A stretch of 64,000 nt of DNA. Origin: Teratosphaeria epicoccoides (lineage: Eukaryota > Ascomycota > Dothideomycetes > Mycosphaerellales > Teratosphaeriaceae). Below the pieces are notes generated by a model. That model ran no database searches and was not told the DNA's origin. It saw nothing but the letters and a program-made list of their open reading frames with translations. Location: NCBI GenBank assembly GCA_021401465.1, contig JADDMT010000009.1, forward strand, positions 62,001 to 126,000. The letters are read 5' to 3'. How positions within the stretch are numbered: position 1 is the first letter of the stretch; each line of letters begins with the position of its first letter. The translations under genes were made by a program, and so were the position numbers. Positions 1 through 11,749 of the stretch are shown here, piece after piece.

Positions 1-2445
1 TCCCAGCGACACTGCCTTCGGGGTCTCGGGTACCACATGGCGAAGAGCAACACCACCTCGTGCAAGCGAAGGAAAGCTCACTTGATGCCGGCAACTACTG
101 CTTACATCAGATCTGATGATGGCGTGTGAGCAGTTTGGCCTGCCAGAGGGCGGTCTCGTCTAACTTTGCAGAGTTGATAGACTTAATCGCTACGAGTCAT
201 GAAACATTCAGACCTGTCCTTCGCGAAGTATGCTCGAAGGATCAAATCGACATCCTGCGCTCAGAATCCGACATTGTCAAGCCACGGTCAGAATTTGTTC
301 GAGGACTGCTCAACCCATAGCATCATTGTCTCCAGTTCAGCGAACAACCATCCTTCTCTCTATCGGTGGAGCGGAAAGCCTGTTAATGCTCACGCAAGTC
401 TACGTCGACGCCCAGTAGAGCTTTCTGGCACTCACCACTTCCTGCTCAGCCCGACCTAAATCACGCGACAGCTCTCATACAGATGTCCTTCTCCACGAGC
501 AAAGGTCCGCTTGTCGAATGCAGCCTTGAACATCACCCTATCCAGCCTTCTATTTTGCAAAACTCTGCTTGTCCGGAGCTACAACAGCGGCAGCATTTTT
601 ACCACCGAACAAGTGAAGCTGACCCACAGGAGCCGGCTCTTGGCCTGGATGCCCCTGAAAAATGCGGCAGATCTTCTGGTGACCTTCGGCAATGTTGAGG
701 TCCCGAATGGACTCCACTGGATCCCGGGGAGTGAGTGGGTCTAACCATTATCGTAGCGGCGAATGCATCCTCCAAGATCGCGCACGCCTCTGCCTGTGTA
801 CGTATTCGGTCCCTGGCTTGGGGCTCGCGCTTGGTGGTAATATTCAGTTGGCGAACCGCAGTGTATCCAAGGAGAAGCTGCAGCTTGACCCACCCTTAGA
901 TGAGCACGTCCGCCTCGACCGCTGCATCTGCAAGGACATAGATGAGCAACGGCCTGAGTACGTCCGACGAGGGAGAAGTCAGGGTTTTCTCTGGCCATAC
1001 TTGTACTCACCCTGCGAGATTACCTGATTTGTTGCTACGGCCTCCGACTTTCTTAGAGGGATGAGGTGGCTGTTTTGCAGACGACTCCATCGGCCCCTCG
1101 TCCATGCTGCCACTGCTAGAGTAGCTAAGTGAAAGACATGTTCCGCCGTCACATCGTGTAGGTGGGTGGGTCGAGGATGAAACATGCGCAACGCAGCCAA
1201 AAGTCAGATGTTGTTGAGTTGAGGGAATCATGAACAATGCTTTTTTCCTTTCATAGCTTAATGCTACCTGGACTATCGTAAGACCCGAAACACGCCAGCT
1301 CCAAAACCTCCTCGCACAGTCCACTGAGGCAATCGACCAAGTATCCAAGTTCGAAACTCCACGAAGCGCGAGCGACGCCTGATGACTTCGTAGCGGACAG
1401 CATTTGCTGATTTGGTATTCGGTAAATCTCTCTGCGGAGTTCGACACGGTTTGGTCTGAGTGCAAATTCGGGATGGCGGTGTTTGTTGTGATTGATTTGG
1501 CTGCGTTCAGGTACAGTATAGTTTCGCTCAGGTGTCGTCGGCAGGCGTCTGTGTTTTCGACCGATGCTCGCTGGAAGTGGATTTCTCTGCAAGGAATGTG
1601 TAGATTTTGCGGGACTGCAGTCATATGAGCTTTTGAATGTCGGCAACCAATATTTTCTCAATGTTACTCACTGTTTGCTGTTGAGGGTAAGTCGATCAGC
1701 AATGTGTAGAGCGCGTTGTGTCTAATAAGTGTCTGTTCTACCGTTCTTGACCTACCTCGATCGAACTACGGGCAACGCTTAACTTATACTGCCGAGCCCA
1801 TACCAGGACCCATGATGTCGAACAATCTACGCAACTGTCGCGTGAGCACCTACTTACGCACATTCTCTGCAACCAAAGCCATGCTGTCTAAACTACGTCA
1901 CCAGCGGCTTAGCCGCGGCCGATCCATTGTGCTTCCCGATCTCTGCTCGGCCTGATTCGTATTGAACCTTCCTCGACGTCATTGTTCTTTAATGATGCTG
2001 GTGTGACTTGTATGGGGCTTTGTTCCTTGCGCCAACGTCAGCGGTGTCATTGCTGCTGTCGGCATTGCTCCTAGGTGGTCATCGGAATACTGTCTTGTAT
2101 GAGGCCTCGTTTACTCCCAGTGGTACAGTCGTCAGTGAGCTCAGTGCCATACAAATTTGAGCCGTCATTAGAGCCCGGGAGATCTCGGAGAGAGAACCTT
2201 CTTACGAGAGACGTTGTTTACTTTGCCAGTGAACGTCGCTAGATGTGGAATAGCAAGGGCCAATTAGTATAAGGGACTGTGCGGCAGGGCTACTGGCGAC
2301 TGCAACTTTCAGGTGCAGTGGCCAATGAGACTCCTGCCAGGGCCATTGGGTTCACTGACGACTGCGCGACTGGAAGTAAACGAGGCCTGAGGCGGTAAAA
2401 AGAAATGAAGATTATTGGCGAGGAATTTCATCTAGGCGCACTCCT
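1..2445. other. No recognisable gene
   Basis: Open frames here are short, mostly lack ATG starts and switch frame often. Between about 126 and 745 on the + strand several short frames have a fairly protein-like composition (for example around 511-735). They could be remains of one decayed gene, but I recognise no family. The rest shows no repeat, tRNA or coding pattern that I can support. Confidence 0.5.
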
Positions 2446-4845
2446 TCAGCCGTCCAAGCCACTCCATTCACCATCACACGCCCTCTCTAGCGCCAAGAAG
2501 GCAAAATGGGAGCCCACCACAGGACGCGCAAAAAAGTTCGGGCCTGGAAACCCCCCGTCTCCTTCCGTCTCGTACAAATCACTGAAAGGCCTGTCCGTGA
2601 CAGTCTCATTCAACCACTTCGATACACGATCCAAAATTTCTTTCCTGGTCTTGCCCGAAGCCACGGCCGCCGCTTGAAACTCCCAGTCCGACTTGGTGTA
2701 CAAGTGGCGACTGTCGAGAGGCAGTCCATACTTCTGCATCACCGTCTCGTACCAATCAGACTGCTTGGTGTAAATGTGGTGCGGAATGAAGTTGGCCTTG
2801 CCTGACTTGTGCTCCAATTGCAGAGGGGTTTGGCCCAGCGCCAGGTTGAGATGCTCAGCCTTGCTGCTCTCGTTGTTACCAGCAGGATGGAAGCACAAAA
2901 GCGCATCGGCATAGAGCGAATACAATGTCGTCCAAGAACCGTACCAGTCATAGGCGAGCTTCGCACGCCCGCGGTCGCGAGCCATGCCAAGCTCTTCCCA
3001 CTTCTTGACATAGATTTTACTTACATTTGCATAGTACTTAACATCCTCCTTCTCGCCCGCTATGCTGGCAAGCTCGCTCATTGCTTTGATGCCGATGATA
3101 CCTTTGAGGGCCAGATTGGTCTGCAGTGCGAGCCACCCAGCGAAGTCATCAGTGGAAAGCTGATTCTCGGGCTCGAGACTAAAATCGACAAGATATCCAG
3201 TCCACTGCTTCCAAAGACGATATGAGCGCGAAAGCCACCTCCTAGCCTGTGACGCCCCATGTATGCCACCCCATGCGTTGTCTAGGCCATAGACACCATC
3301 TCTGGTCTCTAAGGACGCAGGCAGGCCAAGCGGAGGGACGTCGCCAGGCAGCTCGCTCTGGTCTCCCAAGGCAGACCACAGACTGCCACGCTGTCCGTCG
3401 CCATTCTGCAAGCTATGAACCAACGCGAGGCCCATGATGAGCATGTCACCGCACTCTTCGACAGGCATGTACTCATCATTGCCATCCTGGTGTCCAGTCA
3501 GGTTCGGGAAATGAATGCCTAGATCATGCATGCTGTATGTGTTTGGATACTGTCCACTCAACATGTGCTCAATGAGTGGCTCCAACAAGTACGCAAGCCA
3601 CCTGGGATTCGTGTAGAGGAAGAAAGGAAAGGCCGGGAAGATCACGTCCACAGTCTGGCTGTTCCCGTTCGAGCTGATCTCCTTCAGGAACAACAGCGGG
3701 TTATCCGGAGTGCCACTGAACGATGTTGCGCCCATGACTTGTCGCGCAGAAAGTGCAACAATATCGACATAGCTACCTGAGCCACTAGCATATGCATCAA
3801 GTGCCAGCTGCGAGCTGTAATTGGCTGCCAAAGCAGACGCGTGCTTGTAGTCGAGGTAATGGTAGGTGATCAAGGCCTGGTCCGAGTAGAAGTATGACTT
3901 CCACAGTGGTCGCATGTAAGTAAGACCTCTCTCCGACGCGTACTGTGTGACTGGATCCTGCAGGTGCGAGATGGTGAAGAGCACGACTTGATGTGTCTTT
4001 GCATTGCTGGCGCTCTGGCTGGACGTATTGAACCTCTTGCTGAAGGCAAACACTGGCTCCTCATCCATGATCGCTCTGAATTCGCTGTCCACGCGATTCT
4101 CCAGTTTGCTTTTCTTTGCGAAGCGTTGTCTCAGCTCCCCAGACACTCCAGACTCGTGCTCAACATCAGATGGACCAGTAAAGTGAAGTGTGCCCCATTC
4201 CGCTTGATCACCGACTTCCGTGAACAGCTGCTCAGTTCGTCTCTTGACTTTCCATGTCTTCAGCTTCTTGGCGTCCTCGACGTTTGTCTCGTCGAATGAC
4301 CATTTGATCTCAGAACCTCTATCACCAGATACCCACTGCCCATTCACATCAATGTAGACGTCGAGATCGAAGTGGGACGAAAGGTGTATGGATATGTAGC
4401 TTGCCGGAATTGATTGTCGCAGGGTTGACGTAGGTGTGATTGGAGACAGGAAAGATAGAACAAGCTCAGCTGCGTCTTCATAGCTGTCGCTAGAAGGTAT
4501 CAGGTAGGTGAGGTTGGTGGTCGAAGCATCGTATTGGGCCCCGAGATATCTGGGCTCAGTAATGTTGTAGTGCGAACTGTGCTCATCCAGAGCATCCTGG
4601 ATCCGACCAAGCAAAGGATAGACCGTAGAAGTCTGTGGGTCAGATGCAAGGACAGAGAGCCCGATGGATGTCCCAGTATAGAACATGGGCCAGCTCTTCC
4701 AAGGTACATCTCTCGCATTGGCCAGCCATGTCGAGAGGTACGGGTTGCGCACGGTTAGGGGGAGGATCGGCGGCTTCAAGGTAGATGCGGTAGCAATACC
4801 ATTAAGAGCACATGCTATCAGAGCCGACGAAATGGACAGCTTCAT
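2446..4845 (-). CDS. gtaA: Secreted glutaminase A-like protein
   Basis: Single-exon gene for a 799-residue secreted protein of the fungal glutaminase A family (GtaA), which deamidates glutamine and can act on peptide-bound glutamine outside the cell. I chose the ATG at 4843-4845 because the protein then opens with a clear signal peptide (MKLSISSALIACALNGIATAS). The frame stays open upstream to 4944, but only by way of a TTG and an ATG at 4885-4887 that would bury the signal. Family-like blocks follow: an N-terminal region starting PPILPLTVRNPYLSTWL, the DUF4965/DUF1793-type segments LLFLKEISSNGNSQTVDVI and YAMHDLG-like HDLGIHFPNLTGH, and the C-terminal STDDFAGWLALQTNLALKG. Length matches the family (about 690-830). 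Many N-glycosylation sequons fit secretion. No disruption is seen. Assignment is from recalled family similarity. Confidence 0.88.
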   Translation of the reverse strand: MKLSISSALIACALNGIATASTLKPPILPLTVRNPYLSTWLANARDVPWKSWPMFYTGTSIGLSVLASDPQTSTVYPLLGRIQDALDEHSSHYNITEPRYLGAQYDASTTNLTYLIPSSDSYEDAAELVLSFLSPITPTSTLRQSIPASYISIHLSSHFDLDVYIDVNGQWVSGDRGSEIKWSFDETNVEDAKKLKTWKVKRRTEQLFTEVGDQAEWGTLHFTGPSDVEHESGVSGELRQRFAKKSKLENRVDSEFRAIMDEEPVFAFSKRFNTSSQSASNAKTHQVVLFTISHLQDPVTQYASERGLTYMRPLWKSYFYSDQALITYHYLDYKHASALAANYSSQLALDAYASGSGSYVDIVALSARQVMGATSFSGTPDNPLLFLKEISSNGNSQTVDVIFPAFPFFLYTNPRWLAYLLEPLIEHMLSGQYPNTYSMHDLGIHFPNLTGHQDGNDEYMPVEECGDMLIMGLALVHSLQNGDGQRGSLWSALGDQSELPGDVPPLGLPASLETRDGVYGLDNAWGGIHGASQARRWLSRSYRLWKQWTGYLVDFSLEPENQLSTDDFAGWLALQTNLALKGIIGIKAMSELASIAGEKEDVKYYANVSKIYVKKWEELGMARDRGRAKLAYDWYGSWTTLYSLYADALLCFHPAGNNESSKAEHLNLALGQTPLQLEHKSGKANFIPHHIYTKQSDWYETVMQKYGLPLDSRHLYTKSDWEFQAAAVASGKTRKEILDRVSKWLNETVTDRPFSDLYETEGDGGFPGPNFFARPVVGSHFAFLALERACDGEWSGLDG

Positions 4846-7288
4846 GATGGCCGAGCTATGAACACGAGTCCGTGAATGGGATGGCATCAAACGACTAAGA
4901 AACGCTGCCGTGCTTAGACACCGTTCAACAGCGCGAGCATGCAATCAATGGCAGACAAGAAGACAGCTCTGCTAGACGTTGTGATAGTAGTCCCGAATAG
5001 CTCGGGGGGCTCTGAGTTCCACGCCAACGCCGCGGGACCAGCCTGTCCTACCCTGCATCTGCGTCATCGCCGCCAGTTCCTTGTGTATCCCCACGCGCCA
5101 ACCTATCATTAGCACGTGACATTCACTTCTCTGACCGACTCTGTTAGTTGCACTTACGCGAATCCGTGTTAGGTACTATTTCGGCCTCAAGGCCGTCCTA
5201 AATCTCCAGATTTCTATTGACCTGCTACTATACAAGGATCTAGCTACTTAGTAACATAATAACATGAGACTGAATGTAGCTCTTCTGCTAAGTCAAGACT
5301 GATTATAGCACACATTGCTAGGTGTTTAATGAACATACTCTATCAGTCAGTCAATCACGAATCAGCCGCTCCAGCGAATCAGTCAGTCTTCGGAACACCA
5401 GGCCAATTGACTGTTGACAAGACTGCATGGCAGTAGTCTGCAATGTTTCACGTCGTAAACGGCCGCCACTCCGAGAATATAGGCTTCCAGTAGCGCATGG
5501 GCTGCAAGAGTATGTGCAGAGCCAGTCAGATGTGATATAACACAGGTGTTATAGAGATAAGCGCATGATCTGTCGGACGTCGGTGATATGGGCCGGGTCC
5601 ACATGCAACTGCCAAGGGAGAGTTTCCCCGATGCAAGCTTATAACGCGACCTACTCCATTGTCGTGAGGCTCATTGGCATGAAGTAGGATTTTGTGTACG
5701 CATCGGATATGGTGCAACGATTGTCTTTGAACCTGCAAAGATCGATTCGGCCATGGCAGTGCATTACAGCAGGCGAAAAATCTTGCCAAGGCCAGCGAAT
5801 CGAATCTGTAGGAGATCATCTTGGCCTGGGGTCGCGAAAGCCGCGTAGGCGCTCTTTCCATGGCTGTGGATGGACAAGGTCATGCAGGTGCCATGCAACA
5901 CCGGCCTTCGAGACTTCTGTTACTTTTGGACATGGACTAGCGTCCGATTGCCTGCAATGACTTCTGACCAGTCAATTGCTTTCCCAACCTTGTTACTGTC
6001 ACTGCACAACTCAGGGTCAGTATGATCGCGTAGGGACCAGTGCCACAGGAACAAAGGACACTGTTGAATGAAGTGACGCCAGGAAGAAAGTGACTTTTGG
6101 CCACAGATGTCGACGGTGCCCAGTGTCGTACCCCCTGCAAATGGTAAGGAGAATAAGGAATGGCGTAAATTTTGCGTCGTGGAGTTTCTGAACGCCTTAA
6201 GCTCCAGGCTCGGAATATTCTTGTTCGATTCACTGTCAGATCGATCATATCTAGCGAAGACCGGACATCGCAACAGCCAGCGATATCGGGAATGCTCGGA
6301 CACAAGCTATGCGTAGGATTGCATAGATCGAATCCTGACCATCAAACAATCTCCTCGAATTCAAGGCGAGTGGGCGCTTTCGACGCTCGACTCAACAGCA
6401 TTTTTACTTGTCATTGAGCTCTCGGGGAAGTCACTTGACTTGCTTGGGAGGCCTGCAACCCTGGCTGAGATGCCTGGTAGTCAACGTCAGCTCTGATCAC
6501 CTGTTTGCATGAGGAACAAGCACATAACCATTGTTTTCAGTAAGTCGCGGAACTTGGTGCATCTGCTCGGGTCCGTTTCTCCATGTCAAGAAGCTGCGGA
6601 GCTTACTGCATGGCCGCTCAGCGAAGCAGGCGCAGCGCAGTCAACCTGCAAATGCTCTGCCACCCATCACGATCGATACATCGCTTCAAACGAGGCAGAT
6701 CAGTCCCAGCACGTGTAAATGTTGGCTGAGTCGACATATTGCCCTGACAGACGATCGGACGTGTCTCAGGGCCATGTGGTGGCTGGACAAGCGCAAAGTA
6801 CGTCAACGCTGCAGCCATACGACCGCACGCACGCTCATCAATTCGTTCGCTGTAGCCATGAATCGGCCGACCAATGGACGTGTCTGCAGCGCCATGTCCG
6901 AGGAGCGTCCTTTGGCTTCAGCCTGCCACTGATGTCCGTGGCACGCCATGGTCATCTCAGCCAATCGAATCTTGGTAGGATGCATGCATTTGTTGATCGT
7001 CGATGACAGCCTCGAACGTTCATACTTGACAGAAGACAATATTACACGAGAACAGCATTGCAATAGTTCGCGACTAGGATGTGACTCGTGAGAAGGAAGG
7101 AAGTAAGACCGTTGACTGTTTCGAGTTCAAATTCAGCCTCCCTCGATATTTTCAAGCCGGTCCGTCCCGTAGAGCACTGTCCCGCCTGTTTTGCGCGCGG
7201 CAAGCTCACTTCTGTGGCAGTGCCACTGGCCGTCGAAGATCGCATACGGCATCACATCTCGACGACCTCTCAAGTCCTTCTACAGAGC
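4846..7288. other. Intergenic region between divergent genes
   Basis: About 2.4 kb lying between the glutaminase (-) and NDUFS5 (+) starts, so it holds both promoters. 5200-5345 is AT-rich, and 5341-5395 has clustered CAGTCAGT-type short repeats. The other frames are short and not family-like. No gene, tRNA or transposon was recognised. Confidence 0.5.
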
Positions 7289-7762
7289 ATGGCGTCCGGC
7301 TTTGGCCTGTCTGGAGGTATGCCCTCATACGCCTCTCACCAGACGACACCGGAGTCACACTAATGAGAGCATGGCCAGGTCCTGGACGGTGTTTCCCATT
7401 CTGGCAGGAAGTGTTGGCCTGCTACGTCGTGAACACGGACAGCGAGAACCCAAAGGGGGGTCAGAAATGCAGCCCGCTGTTGCAGGACTATTATGAGTGC
7501 CTACACCACAGAAAAGAGGTGCGCGACAGCCACAGGAGGATTGTATGTTGGCCATGGTGGATGCTGATACGCAATACAGGCTGCCAAGATACGAAATTTA
7601 CAAGATGCATACCGGAAGCGCGAAGCTGGGACTGCACGAGACAAGGCGCCAAATGCCGGTGAGATAAGGAGTTTGGGATTGTTGGAGCGAGAGAAGGATG
7701 AGCAGGTGGGCATCAAGCATGGGTCGTTACTACCAACCTTTGGCAGCAATGTGTCGAAGTAG
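7289..7762 (+). CDS. NADH:ubiquinone oxidoreductase 15 kDa subunit (NDUFS5-type), three exons
   Basis: Accessory subunit of mitochondrial complex I, located on the intermembrane-space side. My model is exon 1 7289-7316, exon 2 7379-7518 and exon 3 7580-7762, giving 116 residues. Intron 1 (GTATGC...CCAG) has a CACTAATG branch-like site; intron 2 (GTGCGC...ACAG) has GCTGATAC. Exon joins preserve the frame (G|GT and GAG|GCT). The protein carries the twin CX9C motifs of this family: CFPFWQEVLAC and CSPLLQDYYEC, followed by LHHRKE and a basic helix ending near LGLLEREKDE. It starts MASGFGLSGGPGRC. The short first exon (28 nt) makes it easy to miss. It converges on the Rad51-like gene, with about 160 bp between stops. 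No lesions were seen. Confidence 0.9.
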
Positions 7763-7922
7763 AGTGCGCAGAAGGAAGTGCATCCGAGACAGGGGCGGCG
7801 TTCGAATCAATGCGCATACACCAGCAGTGAAGCACCGCGATCCAGACCATCCAGACGAATGAAATGGCATCAAGACCCTGCATGGCGCTTCAACGAGCTG
7901 CGCTCAAGTCCAAGTCGCGACG

Positions 7923-8999
7923 CTACATACAGGTGAGCAGCCGCCCGTCTGCGGCGCAGGTGAACCCGCTCCATCTCCCGATTCTACCGCCATGCCTGTC
8001 TTGCAAAACCTCCATTACATACCCCATTTCCACTTGCTGTCCTCCTCTCGGCCCAGCACCTCCTGCATAGACCTTCCTGGCGCCGGCAGCGGTTCTTGGA
8101 CTCTCATGCACCAGCAGGTGCAGATCTAACATGTACCCCAAGCCCTGTCCCAAAGCAGGTCTCACCGTACAGCTCGAGAATATGCTGGGCGGGTCGCCTT
8201 TAGCTTGCCGAGAGGCGCCGTGATACTGCGTCCCGTTGACAAGCAGAGTGCAAAGGCCATGCGCAACGGTCAAATGGCTCAGGGAGCGCAGGAAAGAGGT
8301 GAGGAGCGATTGAGCTTGGGCGTGGCTGTTCTTGAGAAGTGGAAGTGTGAGGTGTGAAATCGAGTCAATGACAAGCATTGTTGAACGTGGCTTGGCAGGT
8401 TCATATTCTGTTGTTGATCGAGTCGGAGCTTGCAGTGGCGTCAGAAACTCCAGAAGCTCCTCTTCTTCACCTTCACTGTCGCTGATTGTACCCTTTCGCG
8501 GCTTTACTGGTGGCGTTGCATGCAGCAGGACCTCTGACTGCCTGCAGCCTTGCTCTAGCTCGTCACGAAATTCACTCACGGCCTGCGTCATACCGATGAA
8601 ATCGAAGACTTTCATAATCTTCAACCTATCTAGTGCTTTCATGGCATCTGAGGCGTTGGTACCTTGCGCCAGCAATCGATGCACCAGTATGCCATGGAGC
8701 CTACGGATATCGAAAGCCAGCGTCGAATCGACCACAGTAGCTGTTGCGTCCGAGTCTGACATGAGATGAGTGGCTAAAAGTGCAAGCACGAGATTCGTGG
8801 CTCTTGCTTCTGGCGGAGCGCTGATGCACGAGACGTATCCATAATCCAGCCCGCCTCTGAGCGCGGTGTCAATATCTGATAGACTGGTATCAACTGGTCT
8901 TCCCTTCTGTGGTGGCCCAGACAGATCATCATTCTCCCATCCAGAAGATCTAGTGGTCCACAGAGTTGACGCGAGTATCGGCTCTGCCGCTGCTGCCAT
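7923..8999 (-). CDS. Rad51-family (RecA-like) paralogue
   Basis: Single exon, 358 residues, ATG at 8997-8999. It looks like a divergent RecA/Rad51 paralogue of the mediator type (RAD51D/Rdl1, XRCC2/Rlp1 or Rad55/57-like) that assists homologous recombination in the nucleus. Visible support: the leader DTALRGGLDYGYVSCIS, where a Walker A loop is expected at about residues 55-72; the helix after it (NLVLALLATHLM); a Walker B-like STMLVIDSISHLT (about 206-218); and a C-terminal RecA-core segment ending in the GYVMEVLQDRHGGRIGRWSG region. The Walker A site reads SAPPEARATN with no GKT/S, so ATP binding through this loop is doubtful. An acidic insert (SDSEGEEEELLEF) sits near 173-185. Which subfamily it belongs to cannot be settled by eye. 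Confidence 0.7.
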   Translation of the reverse strand: MAAAAEPILASTLWTTRSSGWENDDLSGPPQKGRPVDTSLSDIDTALRGGLDYGYVSCISAPPEARATNLVLALLATHLMSDSDATATVVDSTLAFDIRRLHGILVHRLLAQGTNASDAMKALDRLKIMKVFDFIGMTQAVSEFRDELEQGCRQSEVLLHATPPVKPRKGTISDSEGEEEELLEFLTPLQAPTRSTTEYEPAKPRSTMLVIDSISHLTLPLLKNSHAQAQSLLTSFLRSLSHLTVAHGLCTLLVNGTQYHGASRQAKGDPPSIFSSCTVRPALGQGLGYMLDLHLLVHESPRTAAGARKVYAGGAGPRGGQQVEMGYVMEVLQDRHGGRIGRWSGFTCAADGRLLTCM

Positions 9000-9250
9000 T
9001 TGCTCGGGTGCGACAAAGCTTGTGCTTCAGTTTGTGTAAATTTGTTATTGGTAAATATCTGAGGGAGGAGCTCAACAGCAGCGATTGCCTTAAGTAGGTA
9101 CCGAGGTACCGAAAATGCGGAGCTGAAGCCCCACTTTTTCATCCGGATAGGAAAAGCAGGCATGTGTAGGATAATTTTATCAGATTCCTGTCTACCTGTC
9201 TGTCTGCAATATCTATGTGGTGAAGTGTAAATTCACCTCACATCCGCGCA

Positions 9251-10200
9251 TCAACGCAGCGCGCGCAAACTTCCCCTCCACCACATAATTGTGACATTTA
9301 ATGCGGAAATGCAACGAAACGCGATGCTCTCGCGCGGTAGGGCCACTCGATCCTGATGCTCAAGAGTGCCACTCGATGAACCCATACAGCCAAGCGACAC
9401 GAACCGACTTGAAGCAGATGTCGTGGCTGAAGATCCAGACGACGTGGTCGATGACCTGGACGAGTTTGAAGATGAACACATGGCATTCTGGGTAAAGGTT
9501 GCGCCACCAGAGATGTCAGACCAGAGGCTGTAAGACGATTGAGCCGACGTGATGTCAGACCAATGGAGTTCGCAGTCCTCATCTCCGGAAGCACAGTGCT
9601 CCTTCACTCTATTCTTGTTCGGTCCATCGACGGAAGTACTATCCTCTGCATCGCCGTAAAGGACCGCCGATCAAACTTTTTCGGTGAGAGAGCCCTGCTT
9701 GAGGGCGCTGTGGACGAGCTGACTGGCAACCCGATCAGCAGGCGCACACTGCTTGTGTACTAGGACGGAACATGTCATGGCGCCCTGGGAATAGCCACCC
9801 GACGCGATCGCTGTATTGGGACAAACAGCCAGCTGCTTCGTCACCAGATTGGCCATGACTTTGCCACCCGCGCTTCCCATCTCAACATTAGACGCAATCG
9901 ATCCGGTGTAGGTGACTACTGGAAGGTCAATGTCTCAAGTGCGCGAGATGTCCATGCACTCGGTTCGCTCGCCTTGAACTGCAACTTTCTCCTTGCCGAG
10001 ATTGGAGATGAGCTTGTTCGCCCAGGCTGGACTCACAGTCTCGCCCATGTTGCCAGGCTCGGTGCTGCCACGCGCGAAGATGAAGAACACGTCTGCGCAT
10101 ACTCCACTTTCAACATCGTTGGCAATCACGCCGCCGCTGCACGAGGTGCCGCCTCTGCTGACGACCCGGAAGATGCGGCAAAGGCAAAAGAAGCTGCGTG
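9251..10200 (-). pseudogene. Broken cutinase (serine esterase)
   Basis: Remains of a secreted cutinase, an enzyme that hydrolyses plant cutin esters. All pieces lie in one reading frame: VCADVFFIFARGSTEPGNMG (about 10060-10105), TYTGSIASNVEMGSAGGKVM (9849-9913), the nucleophile elbow GGYSQGAM (about 9780-9800), QLVHSALKQGSLTEKV, SAVLYGDAED and CASGDEDC. Lesions and oddities: an in-frame TGA at 9671-9673, between EKV and SAVLYGD, where homologues are continuous; AQSSY where the catalytic-His segment AHLSY is expected; an extra 16-17 residues after GGYSQGAM, which might be a weak intron; no clean signal peptide in frame upstream; and no stop at the usual cutinase end. A GC-AG intron can be drawn at 9919-9972. 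Catalytic Ser and Asp segments remain. I judge it a pseudogene. Confidence 0.75.
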
Positions 10201-11700
10201 AAAGAGATAGGCCTGCAGGTCCAAAGCTGATTCAGCTGATAGTTGCTGATGACAAGCTGGAGCTTTTGGGGACGTGCCAAATGACCGGCGAGCTGCATTT
10301 TGCTGATTTGTCGCGCCGATTTGGCGAATGGTTGCTGTAGCAAAGTGTAAAGAATAAATGGGCAAGGCACCGGGCCTGTGACTTTCTAAACCTGTCGATG
10401 GGTTGCAATTGAATGCAGGCTTAGCGCAAGAGGACGAGCTTGCTGATCTTATGTGGTCTTTCTACCATCATCCCAAGCATCATCACAGATTGCGCACAAT
10501 CGTGCCCTCCATGAAGTCAAGACATTCGATAGTGGACGCTGCGGCACTCAGCCGTAGCACAGAATCTGCAAAGTGCAGAATCGCTGTGGCAGACGCGAAC
10601 GCCCTCGAAACTGCTTGGAGCAAGTTTTTGGGAAGCATTGCCATCTCGATACGGAATATTCTCACTCGACACGTCACCCGCCTATTGGACCCTGCCGCAT
10701 ATACATGTTGGCTGGCTCGTTCGGCATGTTGATTCCGACAAGCGGCCAAAACACCAGACCTGTGTACGGCACCGTCGTGATAAATAGACGGAGTGGGCCT
10801 TGATCGTGATAGGTCATGAGGACCTCGAACGCGATCTACCGCCAAAGTTGCCGTGCTCGAGAAGGCAACGGACGCTCATGTCTGAGATTGACACCAAATG
10901 ACAAGGTCCAGACTGCTCAGAGATCCGTAGTCGCCAGTGAGTGCGACAGAGGTACACGAATCAATGCAAAGATCACATGAGCTTAGCAAGTACCAAGATA
11001 CATGCTGCAAGAACTCCTGGGACTTTTGATTCCAACAGTCGGTTAACCGCAGCCACGTTTGACAGCTCACAAATGTGAACGACTGTTCTTCAACAGGTGG
11101 ACTGCTTGTTGCCGCCGTCGACTGGTGGTAATAGCTTGACTGACTATCGAAACGATAGCTGCATCACTTGTCTGATCAAATCGTCCACCTATCGGCTGGT
11201 GGGCCAACTGGAGGGATCATCATCCAAGACGCTGCTACACGTCCACGTCTCCGTCACACAAGCCGTGTTGATGACGGATGGATTGTCGCGGCGCTGCGAG
11301 GCTGAAGCAACCTCTACAAGGTTTCGATCGGTGTTCATGGATTTGCATATTCAATCATGACCGCGTCGATGGAAACGCAGTTGCTGAATGTAACACCCTG
11401 CTGACGCAAAACGCCATATGAAACGCCCGCGGGCGTCCCAAATTTATGACGGAACATTGGTGTGCCGTCCGCATATTCCAGTCTGCAACACCCGAGCACA
11501 GTCCATCGGGGCCGATAACTCTCAAATCAATCCGAAGGAGCTTCTAAGCCTGTCCAGCTTCTCGTATGTCCGTAATTAAATCAGCGGGTATTGCATCAAA
11601 TGCGCCATGTTGCTGCCACACTTCACGCATGGTGCGCTCCTCTGTCTAATAAGCCAGATGGGGTTGCTACCTTGTACCGCCTGACGCATCATGCAAGATC
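10201..11700. other. Desert, nothing recognised
   Basis: Short, mostly non-ATG frames on both strands with no family-like motif. No repeat, tRNA or transposon end was seen. Confidence 0.45.
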
Positions 11701-11749
11701 TCTCTGGTCTTGATGTAGTTAGCAAGTCATGTCCTTGGCTGTAGCTAGA

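Noticed and set aside
1007..1661. Two overlapping long minus-strand frames
   Set aside because: Neither has recognisable motifs, and they overlap in different frames.
4846..4944. Upstream extension of the glutaminase
   Set aside because: It begins with TTG, and its internal ATG would bury the signal peptide.
7110..7160. GTTCAAATTC resembling a tRNA B box
   Set aside because: No matching A box or cloverleaf around it.
9919..9972. In-frame TGA at 9935-9937 of the cutinase as a separate nonsense lesion
   Set aside because: It lies in a stretch that homologues lack and that a frame-preserving GC-AG intron can remove, so it is not counted as a lesion.
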